The notes under the pieces were generated by a model, which ran no database searches, had not been told where the DNA came from, and saw only the letters and a list, made by a program, of their open reading frames with translations. Shown one piece after another: positions 8,975-14,968 of a stretch of DNA of 35,927 nt. Positions within the stretch are counted from its first letter, which is position 1, and each line of letters begins with the position of its first letter. The position numbers and the translations under genes are program-made. The stretch is taken from positions 1 through 35,927 of IMG/VR virus record IMGVR_UViG_3300020159_004199; one strand, written 5' to 3'. The DNA is from a virus.

Positions 8975-9146
8975 CCAAAATAAGTCACATTGTTCTTTAG
9001 AGCTAGAAGAAATTCAGAACCGGCTTAAATCTATAGACGAATCAATCAAGCTTCTCTTGGTTTCCGTACAGTCTTTGTCCGTTTGTAGCGGACATTCCGC
9101 TCCCTCTGCATCCCAGCCGACAGGTGTGTCTGTTTTTGCCACTTGA
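8964..9146 (+). CDS. Small coiled-coil hypothetical protein
   Basis: 60 residues. ATG 8964 overlaps the previous gene by 11 nt and has GAGG 5 nt upstream (8955-8958). Residues ~10-35 (LELEEIQNRLKSIDESIKLL) read as a short coiled coil; the C-terminal third is Ser/Ala-rich with two cysteines. No function recognised. It is the last gene of the structural block: the next promoter starts at its stop codon. Confidence 0.55.
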   Translation: MTHDQNKSHCSLELEEIQNRLKSIDESIKLLLVSVQSLSVCSGHSAPSASQPTGVSVFAT

Positions 9147-9171
9147 CATCGGTGTCAAATCATCTTACAGT
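9143..9171 (+). promoter_or_regulatory. Promoter with palindromic operator-like site
   Basis: -35 TTGACA (9143-9148), a 17-bp spacer and -10 TACAGT (9166-9171). Transcription should begin at about 9178, so the GTG at 9179 would be leaderless. The -35 box is one arm of a perfect 6-bp inverted repeat, TTGACA-TCGG-TGTCAA (9143-9158). A repressor bound there would block the -35. The HTH protein encoded at 9375 is a candidate autoregulator (inference). Confidence 0.7.
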
Positions 9172-9178
9172 ATTCGCT

Positions 9179-9391
9179 GTGAGCATAAAAAAAATAATAT
9201 CTAAAATTAGGTTTTTGTACCTTTTTCGTTTTTTAGGCGGGTATCATTGGACCTATTTTTTTAGCTGGAGGCTTCAGTCTTTGCGCGACGAAATAGAATT
9301 CAGGTACTACCACTGGAAACGCATGCGTCTACGAAAAAAAAAGATGTCGTCGAGCTTTAAAGGGAACAAAAGCCATGTTTGGAAAAACTAA
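9179..9391 (+). CDS. Small basic, aromatic hypothetical protein (leaderless start)
   Basis: 70 residues from GTG 9179. An in-frame TTG at 9143 was rejected because it is the T of the -35 box. There is no ribosome site, but the start lies 7 nt after the -10 box, consistent with a leaderless mRNA. The N-terminal half is hydrophobic and aromatic (FLYLFRFLGGYHWTYFFSW), possibly membrane-associated, and the C-terminal half is strongly basic (KRMRLRKKK). It overlaps the following HTH gene by 17 nt. No family recognised. Confidence 0.5.
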   Translation: MSIKKIISKIRFLYLFRFLGGYHWTYFFSWRLQSLRDEIEFRYYHWKRMRLRKKKMSSSFKGNKSHVWKN

Positions 9392-9611
9392 AAAACCACG
9401 CCTAGAAATAGGAAAACTCCTTGAACGCATGGGCCCTGAGTCAGACGCGGCTGAAATAGCCGCCGTTTTGTATGTAAAAGAAAGTACGGTCCGTAAATGG
9501 ATGCGTAAACCTCATAAAAGCATAGACCCGTTTGTTGCTGATTCTCTTGCTAGCCGCATCGGTAAGCACCCATTCCAAATATGGGACTGGGACTGGGTAG
9601 ACACAAAATGA
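9375..9611 (+). CDS. Small helix-turn-helix DNA-binding protein
   Basis: 78 residues. Residues ~22-48 (SDAAEIAAVLYVKESTVRKWMRK) form a clear HTH, followed by the ADSLASRIGKHPFQIW pattern seen in small phage HTH proteins whose last helix recalls 'A..LG.HP..IW'. It probably binds DNA as a dimer and may control the promoter at 9143 with its palindrome. The start ATG 9375 has only a distant AAGGG upstream; overlap with the previous gene suggests coupling. It could be a repressor, or an excisionase-like factor. Confidence 0.72.
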   Translation: MFGKTKKPRLEIGKLLERMGPESDAAEIAAVLYVKESTVRKWMRKPHKSIDPFVADSLASRIGKHPFQIWDWDWVDTK

Positions 9612-9955
9612 GCCTAGAAGAACTCGAGCGCCAGTATGGCAGTTTAATGTTTCTTAAATGCTGCACGTACTGGCCGATTCATGCCTACCACCTCAACAGG
9701 GGTGTAGGGCGATGCACCGTCTGTAAGAAACAAATGGAGATTGTCAATGACTACGAAGAAATTCAACGACTACGACTTACCGCAACCGAACTGGCGGAAG
9801 GACTTAGAATTTGGCCACCGAGGCGAGAATCTAATATCAGATTTCTTAGACGATGTTTCCAGTGGTTCCTTCGAGGTCAAGTCGGACCGATACCGCAACG
9901 GCAGGATGGTCGTGGAGACCCAACAGGACCCGGGAGCCCGTGGTACTTGGGTTAA
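9608..9955 (+). CDS. Zinc-ribbon-like small protein; 3' half overlaps the next gene
   Basis: Starts with a 4-nt ATGA overlap on the HTH gene and encodes 115 residues if it runs to the stop at 9955. Residues ~17-45 look real: KCCTYWPIHAYHLNRGVGRC then TVCKK, a Cys/His pattern suggestive of one zinc site. From 9747 onward it shares DNA with the nuclease-like gene in another frame (209 nt), and its residues there are Arg/Pro/Gly-rich and look like a shadow. Either the overlap is tolerated, or a +1 frameshift fuses the zinc part to the nuclease. I see no obvious slippery site. Only the first ~45 residues are well supported. Confidence 0.5.
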   Translation: MSLEELERQYGSLMFLKCCTYWPIHAYHLNRGVGRCTVCKKQMEIVNDYEEIQRLRLTATELAEGLRIWPPRRESNIRFLRRCFQWFLRGQVGPIPQRQDGRGDPTGPGSPWYLG

Positions 9956-10190
9956 CTCAGGAATAAACGTAACCAAAGCCAAATGGTGGGTATACCAATA
10001 CGCATTAGATGGGGCTTTTCACGTCATTGCCGTAGATAGATTAAAGCGTTATTTACGCCTAAATACAGATAAATTTAACGAGTCTACAAAGCGCATATTT
10101 GCGTCAGGAAGCGAAAACCCGGCAAAAGGGTTTCTTGTATTTCCAGCAGATGTGCTTGATATGCTCACAAACGAAAAATACGACGCTTAG
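9747..10190 (+). CDS. PD-(D/E)XK-like phage nuclease
   Basis: 147 residues from ATG 9747, with GGAG at 9735-9738. The pattern FEVKSDRYRNGRMVVETQ, then GINVTKAKWWVYQY, matches the core of a phage PD-(D/E)XK family that reads roughly 'EVK.D....TGN..vE......SGI..TkAdyW'. The E-x-K of FEVK and the later Glu of VVET are the likely metal ligands. Such proteins act as DNA-degrading or repair/recombination nucleases. It sits in an operon with ThyX. The call is by motif memory; an alternative start TTG 9741 adds two residues. Confidence 0.66.
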   Translation: MTTKKFNDYDLPQPNWRKDLEFGHRGENLISDFLDDVSSGSFEVKSDRYRNGRMVVETQQDPGARGTWVNSGINVTKAKWWVYQYALDGAFHVIAVDRLKRYLRLNTDKFNESTKRIFASGSENPAKGFLVFPADVLDMLTNEKYDA

Positions 10191-10203
10191 CGCAAAGGAA
10201 ACA

Positions 10204-10389
10204 ATGAAGTTCGTAGCAATTTTTTACGAAAAATCTTTTATATACGACGGTGAATCTAAAGAAGAATGGGGAGACATAATTCTCCTCTCAAATAACAAAC
10301 ATGCCGAGTTGTGGATACGAGGAATGGCGCGCGAGCGTGCAGAAACAATCGTTCTTGCCCTTAATAGTTATTTTGGATACGAATCATGA
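10204..10389 (+). CDS. Small hypothetical protein upstream of thyX
   Basis: 61 residues (MKFVAIFYEKSF...). The start is set by AAAGGA at 10194-10199; a longer in-frame reading would run inside the nuclease gene. The sequence reads as a compact alpha/beta fold (FVAIFYEKSF, DIILLSN, HAELWIRGMARERAETIVLALNSYF). The stop overlaps the thyX start (ATGA). No function recognised. Confidence 0.65.
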   Translation: MKFVAIFYEKSFIYDGESKEEWGDIILLSNNKHAELWIRGMARERAETIVLALNSYFGYES

Positions 10390-11084
10390 GCGAATGGATG
10401 GGAAACACCCACACAGTCCTCGACTACGGATTTGTACGCCTAGTCGACTCCATGGCAAACGACCTCAGCGTTGTCAACTCAGCCCGAGTGTCTTTTGGCA
10501 AGTCAACAGCAGAGATGTCGCCGGCAGATGTTGGACTAATCAACTTTCTTATGCGTGAACGGCACGGAACCCCCTTTGAGCACAACAGCTTCATGTTCCA
10601 TGTCAAGTGCCCTATCTTCGTCGCGCGCGAGTGGTTTCGCCACCGTATGGGGTCATTCAACGAATACTCCGGCCGGTACTCAGAGATGAATAATGAGTTT
10701 TATGTCCCTGACTGGGAAGACATGCGCACCCAAGTTGGCAAGCCCGGTAGCTACACCTTCGAGCCAATCGAGGACGAAGCAAAATGCGCCCATATCGACA
10801 GCGTCATAACTAACGCCTACGAATCTGCTTGGAATACCTACCGAGATTTGATTGATGGCGGCCTGGCGAAAGAATTGGCTCGCGCCGTTATTCCTGTCGG
10901 TGCGTATACCGAGTTCTATTGGACAGTCAACGCACGCTCACTGATGAACTTTCTCTCACTGCGCCTCGACGGCAACGCCCAGCTCGAGATTCGCAAATTT
11001 GCTGAAGCTGTGGAAACATTCCTAGAGAACAAGATGCCCATCACCCACCAGGCGTGGAAGATTAACGAACGAGTCGCGCCGTAG
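10386..11084 (+). CDS. thyX: FAD-dependent thymidylate synthase ThyX
   Basis: 232 residues. ThyX converts dUMP to dTMP using methylene-tetrahydrofolate, with FAD/NADPH as reductant. The family signature R-H-R-x7-S is present exactly (R85-H86-R87 to S95 in RHRMGSFNEYSGRYSE), with the upstream HGTPFEHNSFMFHV and downstream ELARAVIPVGAYTEFYWTVNARSLMNFLSLR blocks that line the flavin and dUMP sites. Length is normal for the family, which is homotetrameric. It is translationally coupled to the previous gene. With the ribonucleotide reductase and thioredoxin of this window it forms a nucleotide-supply set. Confidence 0.95.
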   Translation: MSEWMGNTHTVLDYGFVRLVDSMANDLSVVNSARVSFGKSTAEMSPADVGLINFLMRERHGTPFEHNSFMFHVKCPIFVAREWFRHRMGSFNEYSGRYSEMNNEFYVPDWEDMRTQVGKPGSYTFEPIEDEAKCAHIDSVITNAYESAWNTYRDLIDGGLAKELARAVIPVGAYTEFYWTVNARSLMNFLSLRLDGNAQLEIRKFAEAVETFLENKMPITHQAWKINERVAP

Positions 11085-11153
11085 CCAGAAATGGTAAATA
11101 CGGCCCGCTAAATCTATCCAATAACGCAGACCGAGTATTTATAAAAGGAACCC

Positions 11154-11396
11154 ATGACAAGCCAAGCAAAAACCGACAAGGTGTATCTAGCAGCACTCGA
11201 GGCGTACGAAGAGCACGAAGCGCTCGCACAGAAGTACATGAAGACCCTACGAGAGCTCCAGGAAGGCACCAAAACAGAGCCTTGGGTAATACAGGACTGC
11301 GAAGAGGTTTTTAGCCTGCACAACTGCATAGCGGCCGTCCTGAGGGACATCCTGTACGCCGGCGAAGACCTACCGCCGATGGACGACGTATTCTGA
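11154..11396 (+). CDS. Small helical hypothetical protein
   Basis: 80 residues, AAAGGA at 11144-11149 before ATG 11154. It is almost entirely helical, with a heptad-like stretch (YLAALEAYEEHEALAQKYMKTLRELQEG) and an acidic end (LPPMDDVF). No family recognised. It lies 69 nt after thyX in the same direction, likely its own cistron in the same operon. Confidence 0.6.
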   Translation: MTSQAKTDKVYLAALEAYEEHEALAQKYMKTLRELQEGTKTEPWVIQDCEEVFSLHNCIAAVLRDILYAGEDLPPMDDVF

Positions 11397-11549
11397 CAAG
11401 CGAAAACCACCGGCATTGACACGACGCCAACGAGACGACCAGTTATGGTTCTGATAAATCTATTTGAAATATGCATGAAAGCACTGGCGCAGCTTCTCCC
11501 CCGCAAAATGGAGCTATGAAAAAAATTTGCGGCATATGGGCGCTATGGC

Positions 11550-11577
11550 TTGTAAACATTCGATGCCGGCGTACGCT
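11550..11577 (+). promoter_or_regulatory. Possible promoter for the gene at 11619
   Basis: TTGTAA (11550-11555), a 16-bp spacer and TACGCT (11572-11577), followed at 11609 by a ribosome site. Box matches are moderate. The rest of the 11397-11612 gap holds no gene I can support. Confidence 0.35.
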
Positions 11578-11618
11578 AGTGTGATTGAGAAACAACTCGA
11601 CAACGACTAGGAGTGACA

Positions 11619-12062
11619 ATGCCACCTATGAAGGAGACGCTAGAGCACACGCTTGAATACCTGTACGCCCCAGTGTGGCCAGACAATGCTCATAACGTTA
11701 TAGAACAAGGACTTCACAACGATGACGAAACAGGATTCATGCTTGTCAACAGAGACACATACGCTGTTGGTTTCATCAACCTCACAGGAGGCGTACGTCT
11801 CAATGGCGTCACCGATTTCGAAATCGATGGCAAAACAATCACAGCGCCATCGTTCGACAAGTTCCAGACTGGCATAGCTGTGAAGATTAGGGTTGCCGAC
11901 TTGGACTTGACGCGACTCACGCCATCGTCCGAAGACTTCTCTGCTGCGTTCTACCCTGAAGACATGGAGTGCTATACGTACTTCGGTCAGGTGCCGGCGT
12001 CAGCAATCGTAGGACACGTTGAGTACAAGCTTAACTCTCCTGACATTCCAATGAAGCCTTAG
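11619..12062 (+). CDS. Hypothetical protein, 147 aa
   Basis: Start ATG 11619 has AGGAG at 11609-11613; the in-frame GTG at 11613 overlaps that ribosome site and is unlikely. The body alternates strands and turns (GFMLVNRDTYAVGFINLTGGVRLNGVTDFEIDGKTI), suggesting a beta-rich soluble fold. No motif is recognised. It is convergent with the minus-strand cluster that begins at 12126. Confidence 0.65.
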   Translation: MPPMKETLEHTLEYLYAPVWPDNAHNVIEQGLHNDDETGFMLVNRDTYAVGFINLTGGVRLNGVTDFEIDGKTITAPSFDKFQTGIAVKIRVADLDLTRLTPSSEDFSAAFYPEDMECYTYFGQVPASAIVGHVEYKLNSPDIPMKP

Positions 12063-12105
12063 TGTTCTGGTCGTAGCCGGCGCATAGGGTCAACGAACAG
12101 CACTA

Positions 12106-12127
12106 CGGGTGAGCTTTCGGGTGAGCT
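12106..12127. repeat. Short direct repeat CGGGTGAGCT (two copies; third at 12357)
   Basis: CGGGTGAGCT occurs at 12106-12115 and 12118-12127, and again at 12357-12366. The pair touches the 3' end of the small minus gene 12126-12344 and the third lies in its promoter spacer, so copies flank the gene. This could mark a cassette insertion or be a regulator site. Confidence 0.5.
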
Positions 12128-12344
12128 ATGCCTCGTCGTCTTCGTCGTCTTCGTACATCTTGAGCAGCGCTTCTTCACGCTCTTCTTCGCTCATAGCAGC
12201 TACCCTGTCTGCCACTACGTATACCCATTCGCCATCTTCTCGTATACGTATGTCAAGCAACCCAGCCTTTACCATTGCTGCCAGGTCCTTGCTAAGCTTG
12301 TCTATTGTGTAGTCATCGCTCATATTGATGTCGTCATCGCTCAT
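12126..12344 (-). CDS. Small acidic hypothetical protein
   Basis: 72 residues, very acidic at both ends (MSDDDINMSDDY; MYEDDEDDEA). The middle (IDKLSKDLAAMVKAGLLDIRIREDGEWVYVVADRVAAM) looks like a small winged-helix-like or alpha/beta unit. A near-consensus promoter lies directly upstream with 6 nt between -10 and ATG, so it is probably leaderless and independently expressed. It could act as a DNA mimic or regulator, which is speculation from charge. Confidence 0.6.
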   Translation of the reverse strand: MSDDDINMSDDYTIDKLSKDLAAMVKAGLLDIRIREDGEWVYVVADRVAAMSEEEREEALLKMYEDDEDDEA

Positions 12345-12350
12345 GTTAAG

Positions 12351-12379
12351 AGCATACGGGTGAGCTTACGGGTTGTCAA
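12351..12379 (-). promoter_or_regulatory. Near-consensus leaderless promoter
   Basis: On the minus strand: -35 TTGACA (12379-12374), 17-bp spacer, -10 TATGCT (12356-12351), then 6 nt to ATG 12344. It is one of the best promoters in the window and drives a single small gene. Confidence 0.78.
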
Positions 12380-12605
12380 CAGGCGATGCTTCATTACGCC
12401 ATATCCTTACGTTACGCACATACACAACGATGTAAGCAACAGAGCCAACTATGAACCCATACGTCTTTGTCTGTATAGCGAACACTACCCATAGGCACTC
12501 CATCACCATCAGCCACAAGAAAGCCTCCCACCTCTTCTTGCCCACGAAATACATGCCGCTGATACCCATAGCAGCAAGCACCCAAGACCACTGAAGTTCA
12601 GTCAT
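12366..12605 (-). CDS. Small integral membrane protein
   Basis: 79 residues from ATG 12605 (MTELQWSWVLAAMGI). Three hydrophobic segments (~5-20, ~25-42, ~46-66) end in a basic tail (RNVRIWRNE). The pattern W-x-W-V-L-A-A-x-G, a GKK/R-W turn, and Y-x-V-V-Y-x-R-N is shared with small membrane proteins common in actinophages. A longer frame to 12635 would begin inside the preceding gene. Function unknown; a holin-like or superinfection role cannot be excluded. Confidence 0.65.
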   Translation of the reverse strand: MTELQWSWVLAAMGISGMYFVGKKRWEAFLWLMVMECLWVVFAIQTKTYGFIVGSVAYIVVYVRNVRIWRNEASPVDNP

Positions 12606-12607
12606 CA

Positions 12608-12901
12608 CTAGAGCTTTGACACAACAAGACCGCATGAATGAGCAAACGACCTTGCCTCGTCACCTGAGCTGAAGGCAGCGGCTTGATAGTACGAACCGTT
12701 GCGCCTACGCAACAGCAGCCATTCATCTTTGTCCAGCACTTTGACAACGTGATATGAATCTTCACCCACTATCTGTATTCCATCTGATGCTAATTCGTAG
12801 CTATGCATAAATCTCCATTTGACCAGAGGCATAGCCAGCAGGGAAGCGGACAACAGAACAACCAACTGTTGCCGCAGCCAATAGGCGCTTCCTTTTCGCA
12901 C
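12608..12901 (-). CDS. Hypothetical membrane-anchored protein
   Basis: 97 residues if the GTG at 12901 is used; no good ribosome site is visible, so the start is uncertain. Residues ~10-28 (QQLVVLLSASLLAMPLV) form one membrane segment or signal anchor; the rest (IVGEDSYHVVKVLDKDEWLLLRRRNGSYYQAAAF) is a small beta-rich domain. It is adjacent to the membrane protein gene at 12366, probably in one operon. No family recognised. Confidence 0.5.
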   Translation of the reverse strand: MRKGSAYWLRQQLVVLLSASLLAMPLVKWRFMHSYELASDGIQIVGEDSYHVVKVLDKDEWLLLRRRNGSYYQAAAFSSGDEARSFAHSCGLVVSKL

Positions 12902-12947
12902 GCAAGGAGGAACGAGCTATCTGGCTATGCACGCACAAATCCTAGCA

Positions 12948-13577
12948 CTAGAACCACTCGGTAAGAAATCCCTGTTTCTCTAGCCCACCAGCCAATGTTG
13001 CGTAGAACTCATCGAACGCTTCGGGTAGCTCTTCGGGTTCAATCCTTTCAATGACACGCAGTAGCATCGCAGGGATACCGCCATCCTTGCGTCGAAGTAT
13101 CGATTGCCCAGGGAAATACATGTCTTCTTGGAACTCCACTTTACGCGGCACTGTGAGTTTATAAGGGCGCGTCACAATCGAGGTTTCATACTGATTTACG
13201 TGCGTAAAGGTCAGACACTCACGAACAGCATCCATCGTCACAAACGCCTGCTGTAAGGGGACATCACGGGTTGCCTCAGGGTCAGTGCTGCAATACCCCT
13301 CTGCCACCAAAGTGAACTCATCAACACCCCAGCCTTGACGCAAGATACATGCCGCGTTTGTTAGCCGACTGAAACGCTCTTGTACATCTGTCCGCATGTG
13401 CTCTGGTTTCATTGAAAGCAAGACTGCGAGATAATCGTCTTTCCACCCGTATAGGCCAAAAGTAAGGTCCTCTCCGATGCCGGCATCCTTTACGACCATC
13501 TGTTTGGCTAGAGATGCAGCGTCGCACACGAATATGACTTTATCTATCGAGTCCTCTGCATGTATCTTGCCAGTCAT
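12948..13577 (-). CDS. Hypothetical protein, 209 aa
   Basis: A soluble alpha/beta protein with no recognised motif (IDKVIFVCDAASLAKQMVVKDAG; RFSRLTNAACILRQGWGVDEFTLVAEGYCS). The ATG at 13577 has no clear ribosome site, but TACGCT lies 6 nt before it, consistent with the leaderless design used elsewhere here; the matching -35 is poor. It heads the minus-strand cluster and is divergent from the Lys/Ala-rich protein gene at 13641. Confidence 0.6.
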   Translation of the reverse strand: MTGKIHAEDSIDKVIFVCDAASLAKQMVVKDAGIGEDLTFGLYGWKDDYLAVLLSMKPEHMRTDVQERFSRLTNAACILRQGWGVDEFTLVAEGYCSTDPEATRDVPLQQAFVTMDAVRECLTFTHVNQYETSIVTRPYKLTVPRKVEFQEDMYFPGQSILRRKDGGIPAMLLRVIERIEPEELPEAFDEFYATLAGGLEKQGFLTEWF

Positions 13578-13640
13578 GCCATGAGCGTAGTTCAGTCATA
13601 TCTACACTACGGGTAGGTGTACGGGTGATAATGTCCCAAT

Positions 13641-14015
13641 ATGACTGAGAACAAAAACCATTCAAACAAGAAAAAAGCCAAAAAGGTTGCTGCTAAAAAA
13701 GCACCTGCCAAGAAGGCTGCTGCTAAGAAGGCTGTTGCTAAGAAAACAACTTCGCAAGACTCTGAGGTGAAAAAGAAGGCAGCACGCCCTGCAAAGACTT
13801 CTACATCTGTATCTTCTTCAGAACTAGCAGACATTAAAGTGAAGATTGAACAAGACGCGACCGAACTGGTCGATGCAGCCAAGTCGCTTATAACTTCTGT
13901 CTCGGGTGTAGCCCCTCATACTGCAATCACTTTTGTGTCCGAAGTAATCACAGCCAATGACATCAAGTCGGCCTCACTTCGCAAGCGCGTGCTGAAGTGG
14001 TTTAAGAGAAGCTAA
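13641..14015 (+). CDS. Histone-H1/HU-tail-like Lys-Ala-rich protein
   Basis: 124 residues. Residues ~9-50 are a Lys/Ala/Pro tract with AAKKAPAKKAAAKKA-type repeats, as in the tails of bacterial histone-like and mycobacterial HU proteins, which bind DNA non-specifically. The C-terminal ~70 residues (ELADIKVKIEQDATELVDAAKSLITSV...SLRKRVLKWFKRS) are helical, ending in a basic amphipathic helix. GATAAT lies 8 nt before ATG. It may coat phage or host DNA. No catalytic motif. It overlaps the 3' end of the convergent gene by 4 nt. Confidence 0.7.
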   Translation: MTENKNHSNKKKAKKVAAKKAPAKKAAAKKAVAKKTTSQDSEVKKKAARPAKTSTSVSSSELADIKVKIEQDATELVDAAKSLITSVSGVAPHTAITFVSEVITANDIKSASLRKRVLKWFKRS

Positions 14016-14380
14016 TCCTTATTGCTTAAATGCGGCCTGTCATTCCTGTCAGGACGTGCCGAGTTACGAGCCGCTACTCGCTTACAAACATTAATGCCCT
14101 CGGGTGTAATCCGGTAGTTACGATTGTCGTCAACAGTGAGCCAACCATATTTAACCAGTTTCGACGCGGCTATGTACCAAGTGTCTTTGCGTATTTGTTT
14201 GGTACGGAACTCTAGGTGTTGCTGATATGTGAACGTTGCAGGCTTGTTGTCTTGCCTCCACCAGCGCTCATAGAATCGTGCATACGTCAAAATAATATGA
14301 GCAGTCGTTAAGTAGCCCAACTTTGAGTAAGGGACACTATAGTCAGGAAAACGTTCTAAATGGGTAGGCTTTGACTTCAT
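14012..14380 (-). CDS. Small winged-helix-like protein
   Basis: 122 residues from ATG 14380 (MKSKPTHLERFPDYS). Residues ~60-110 (TKQIRKDTWYIAASKLVKYGWLTVDDNRNYRITPEGINVCKRV) read as a winged helix: recognition helix, then a beta-hairpin 'GWLTVDDNRNYRITPEG'. It is likely a transcriptional regulator. The frame stays open upstream to 14764, but that extension is the antisense of the tRNA-Arg gene (QGRTRTCDLRIRSPSLYP) and is an artefact. A leaderless promoter lies directly upstream. Confidence 0.68.
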   Translation of the reverse strand: MKSKPTHLERFPDYSVPYSKLGYLTTAHIILTYARFYERWWRQDNKPATFTYQQHLEFRTKQIRKDTWYIAASKLVKYGWLTVDDNRNYRITPEGINVCKRVAARNSARPDRNDRPHLSNKD

Positions 14381-14386
14381 GGAATC

Positions 14387-14415
14387 ATAATAGGGGTTTT
14401 TATTCAAGACGGCAA
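14387..14415 (-). promoter_or_regulatory. Leaderless promoter with -35 in the tRNA-Arg acceptor stem
   Basis: Minus strand: -35 TTGCCG (14415-14410), which is the complement of the tRNA 5' acceptor arm; 17-bp spacer; -10 TATTAT (14392-14387); 6 nt to ATG 14380. It mirrors the promoter on the other side of the tRNA. Confidence 0.6.
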
Positions 14416-14486
14416 GTAGCTCAGATGGATAGAGCGACGGACTTCTAATCCGCAGGTCGCAGGTTCGAGTCCTGCCTTGCCGGCCA
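14410..14486 (+). tRNA. tRNA-Arg (UCU), CCA encoded
   Basis: A complete cloverleaf: acceptor CGGCAAG (14410-14416) with CTTGCCG (14476-14482); D stem GCTC/GAGC; anticodon loop CTTCTAA with TCT at 14444-14446; T arm GCAGG-TTCGAGT-CCTGC (14459-14475); discriminator G and encoded CCA (14484-14486). The outermost anticodon-stem pair is an A-C mismatch. It decodes AGA, rare in many Actinobacteria but frequent in this phage's structural block. Confidence 0.95.
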
Positions 14487-14505
14487 CATGCAATACGGGT
14501 ATCAT
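14477..14505 (+). promoter_or_regulatory. Leaderless promoter with -35 in the tRNA-Arg 3' end
   Basis: -35 TTGCCG (14477-14482, tRNA 3' acceptor arm), 17-bp spacer, -10 TATCAT (14500-14505), 7 nt to ATG 14513. Confidence 0.6.
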
Positions 14506-14512
14506 GTAGAGC

Positions 14513-14593
14513 ATGAAAAACGTAAAATACTACAAATACGCAGCGATAGTATGGTGGATTGTTTTCGTGCTTTCCTTGTGGCTCTATTCTTGA
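14513..14593 (+). CDS. 26-residue single-pass membrane peptide
   Basis: ATG 14513 to TGA 14593 encodes MKNVKYYKYAAIVWWIVFVL plus SLWLYS: a basic, aromatic N-terminus and one hydrophobic helix. The promoter placement 7 nt upstream (leaderless) supports expression. Phage membrane peptides of this size can modulate host envelope functions, but no specific role can be read from the sequence. Confidence 0.45.
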   Translation: MKNVKYYKYAAIVWWIVFVLSLWLYS

Positions 14594-14595
14594 CG

Positions 14596-14601
14596 TATTA
14601 T
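14596..14601 (+). promoter_or_regulatory. -10 element before the gene at 14608
   Basis: TATTAT lies 6 nt before ATG 14608, the leaderless spacing seen elsewhere in this window. The -35 region (TTTCCT/TTCCTT around 14571-14577) is weak. Confidence 0.4.
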
Positions 14602-14607
14602 TAAAGC

Positions 14608-14904
14608 ATGAGCGACAATCCAGAGATTCTGTTCGGAGATTTACCGTTCTATAGAGCGTCAAGAGAACCATGCATTGTATGTGGACATACCACGGGTGAC
14701 TGTCTAGGTGACACAACACATGAAGTGCGCATATTTGGCATTCATCACAGCACGGATGCAGCAACAGAAAAAACCGAGATTCTTGTAGAAGAAGACGTCG
14801 TACAGGAGACGCAAATCACTCCGTTTACAAAAGCAAAGATTCTTGTAGCTCGCAAGGGAAGCTATGTCTCTGTTGCAAGGGCAAAAGAGTTAGGGATTAT
14901 TTAG
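14608..14904 (+). CDS. Small protein with CxxCGHxTGDC motif
   Basis: 98 residues. Residues ~22-34 (CIVCGHTTGDCLG) hold three cysteines and a histidine, a likely single zinc site I associate with small conserved actinophage proteins. The C-terminal part (TPFTKAKILVARKGSYVSVARAKELGII) resembles a short beta/helix unit. Function unknown. It lies 64 nt before the ribonucleotide reductase gene, which has its own promoter. Confidence 0.65.
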   Translation: MSDNPEILFGDLPFYRASREPCIVCGHTTGDCLGDTTHEVRIFGIHHSTDAATEKTEILVEEDVVQETQITPFTKAKILVARKGSYVSVARAKELGII

Positions 14905-14906
14905 CC

Positions 14907-14935
14907 TTTACGTGCCGCACTTATCGATGTACAAT
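14907..14935 (+). promoter_or_regulatory. Promoter of the ribonucleotide reductase gene
   Basis: TTTACG (14907-14912), 17-bp spacer, TACAAT (14930-14935). Predicted start is near 14942, giving a ~27-nt leader with GAGAGG at 14958-14963 before ATG 14969. Confidence 0.6.
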
Positions 14936-14968
14936 CGTTGTTCAGCTACAACCACATGAGAGGTTTCC

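Noticed and set aside
9143-9178. TTG 9143 as start of the small gene
   Set aside because: It is the -35 box of a well-formed promoter; GTG 9179 at the predicted transcript start is preferred.
14381-14764. Upstream extension of the minus-strand winged-helix reading frame
   Set aside because: Its peptide (QGRTRTCDLRIRSPSLYP) is the antisense translation of the tRNA-Arg gene; a promoter and ATG at 14380 define the real start.
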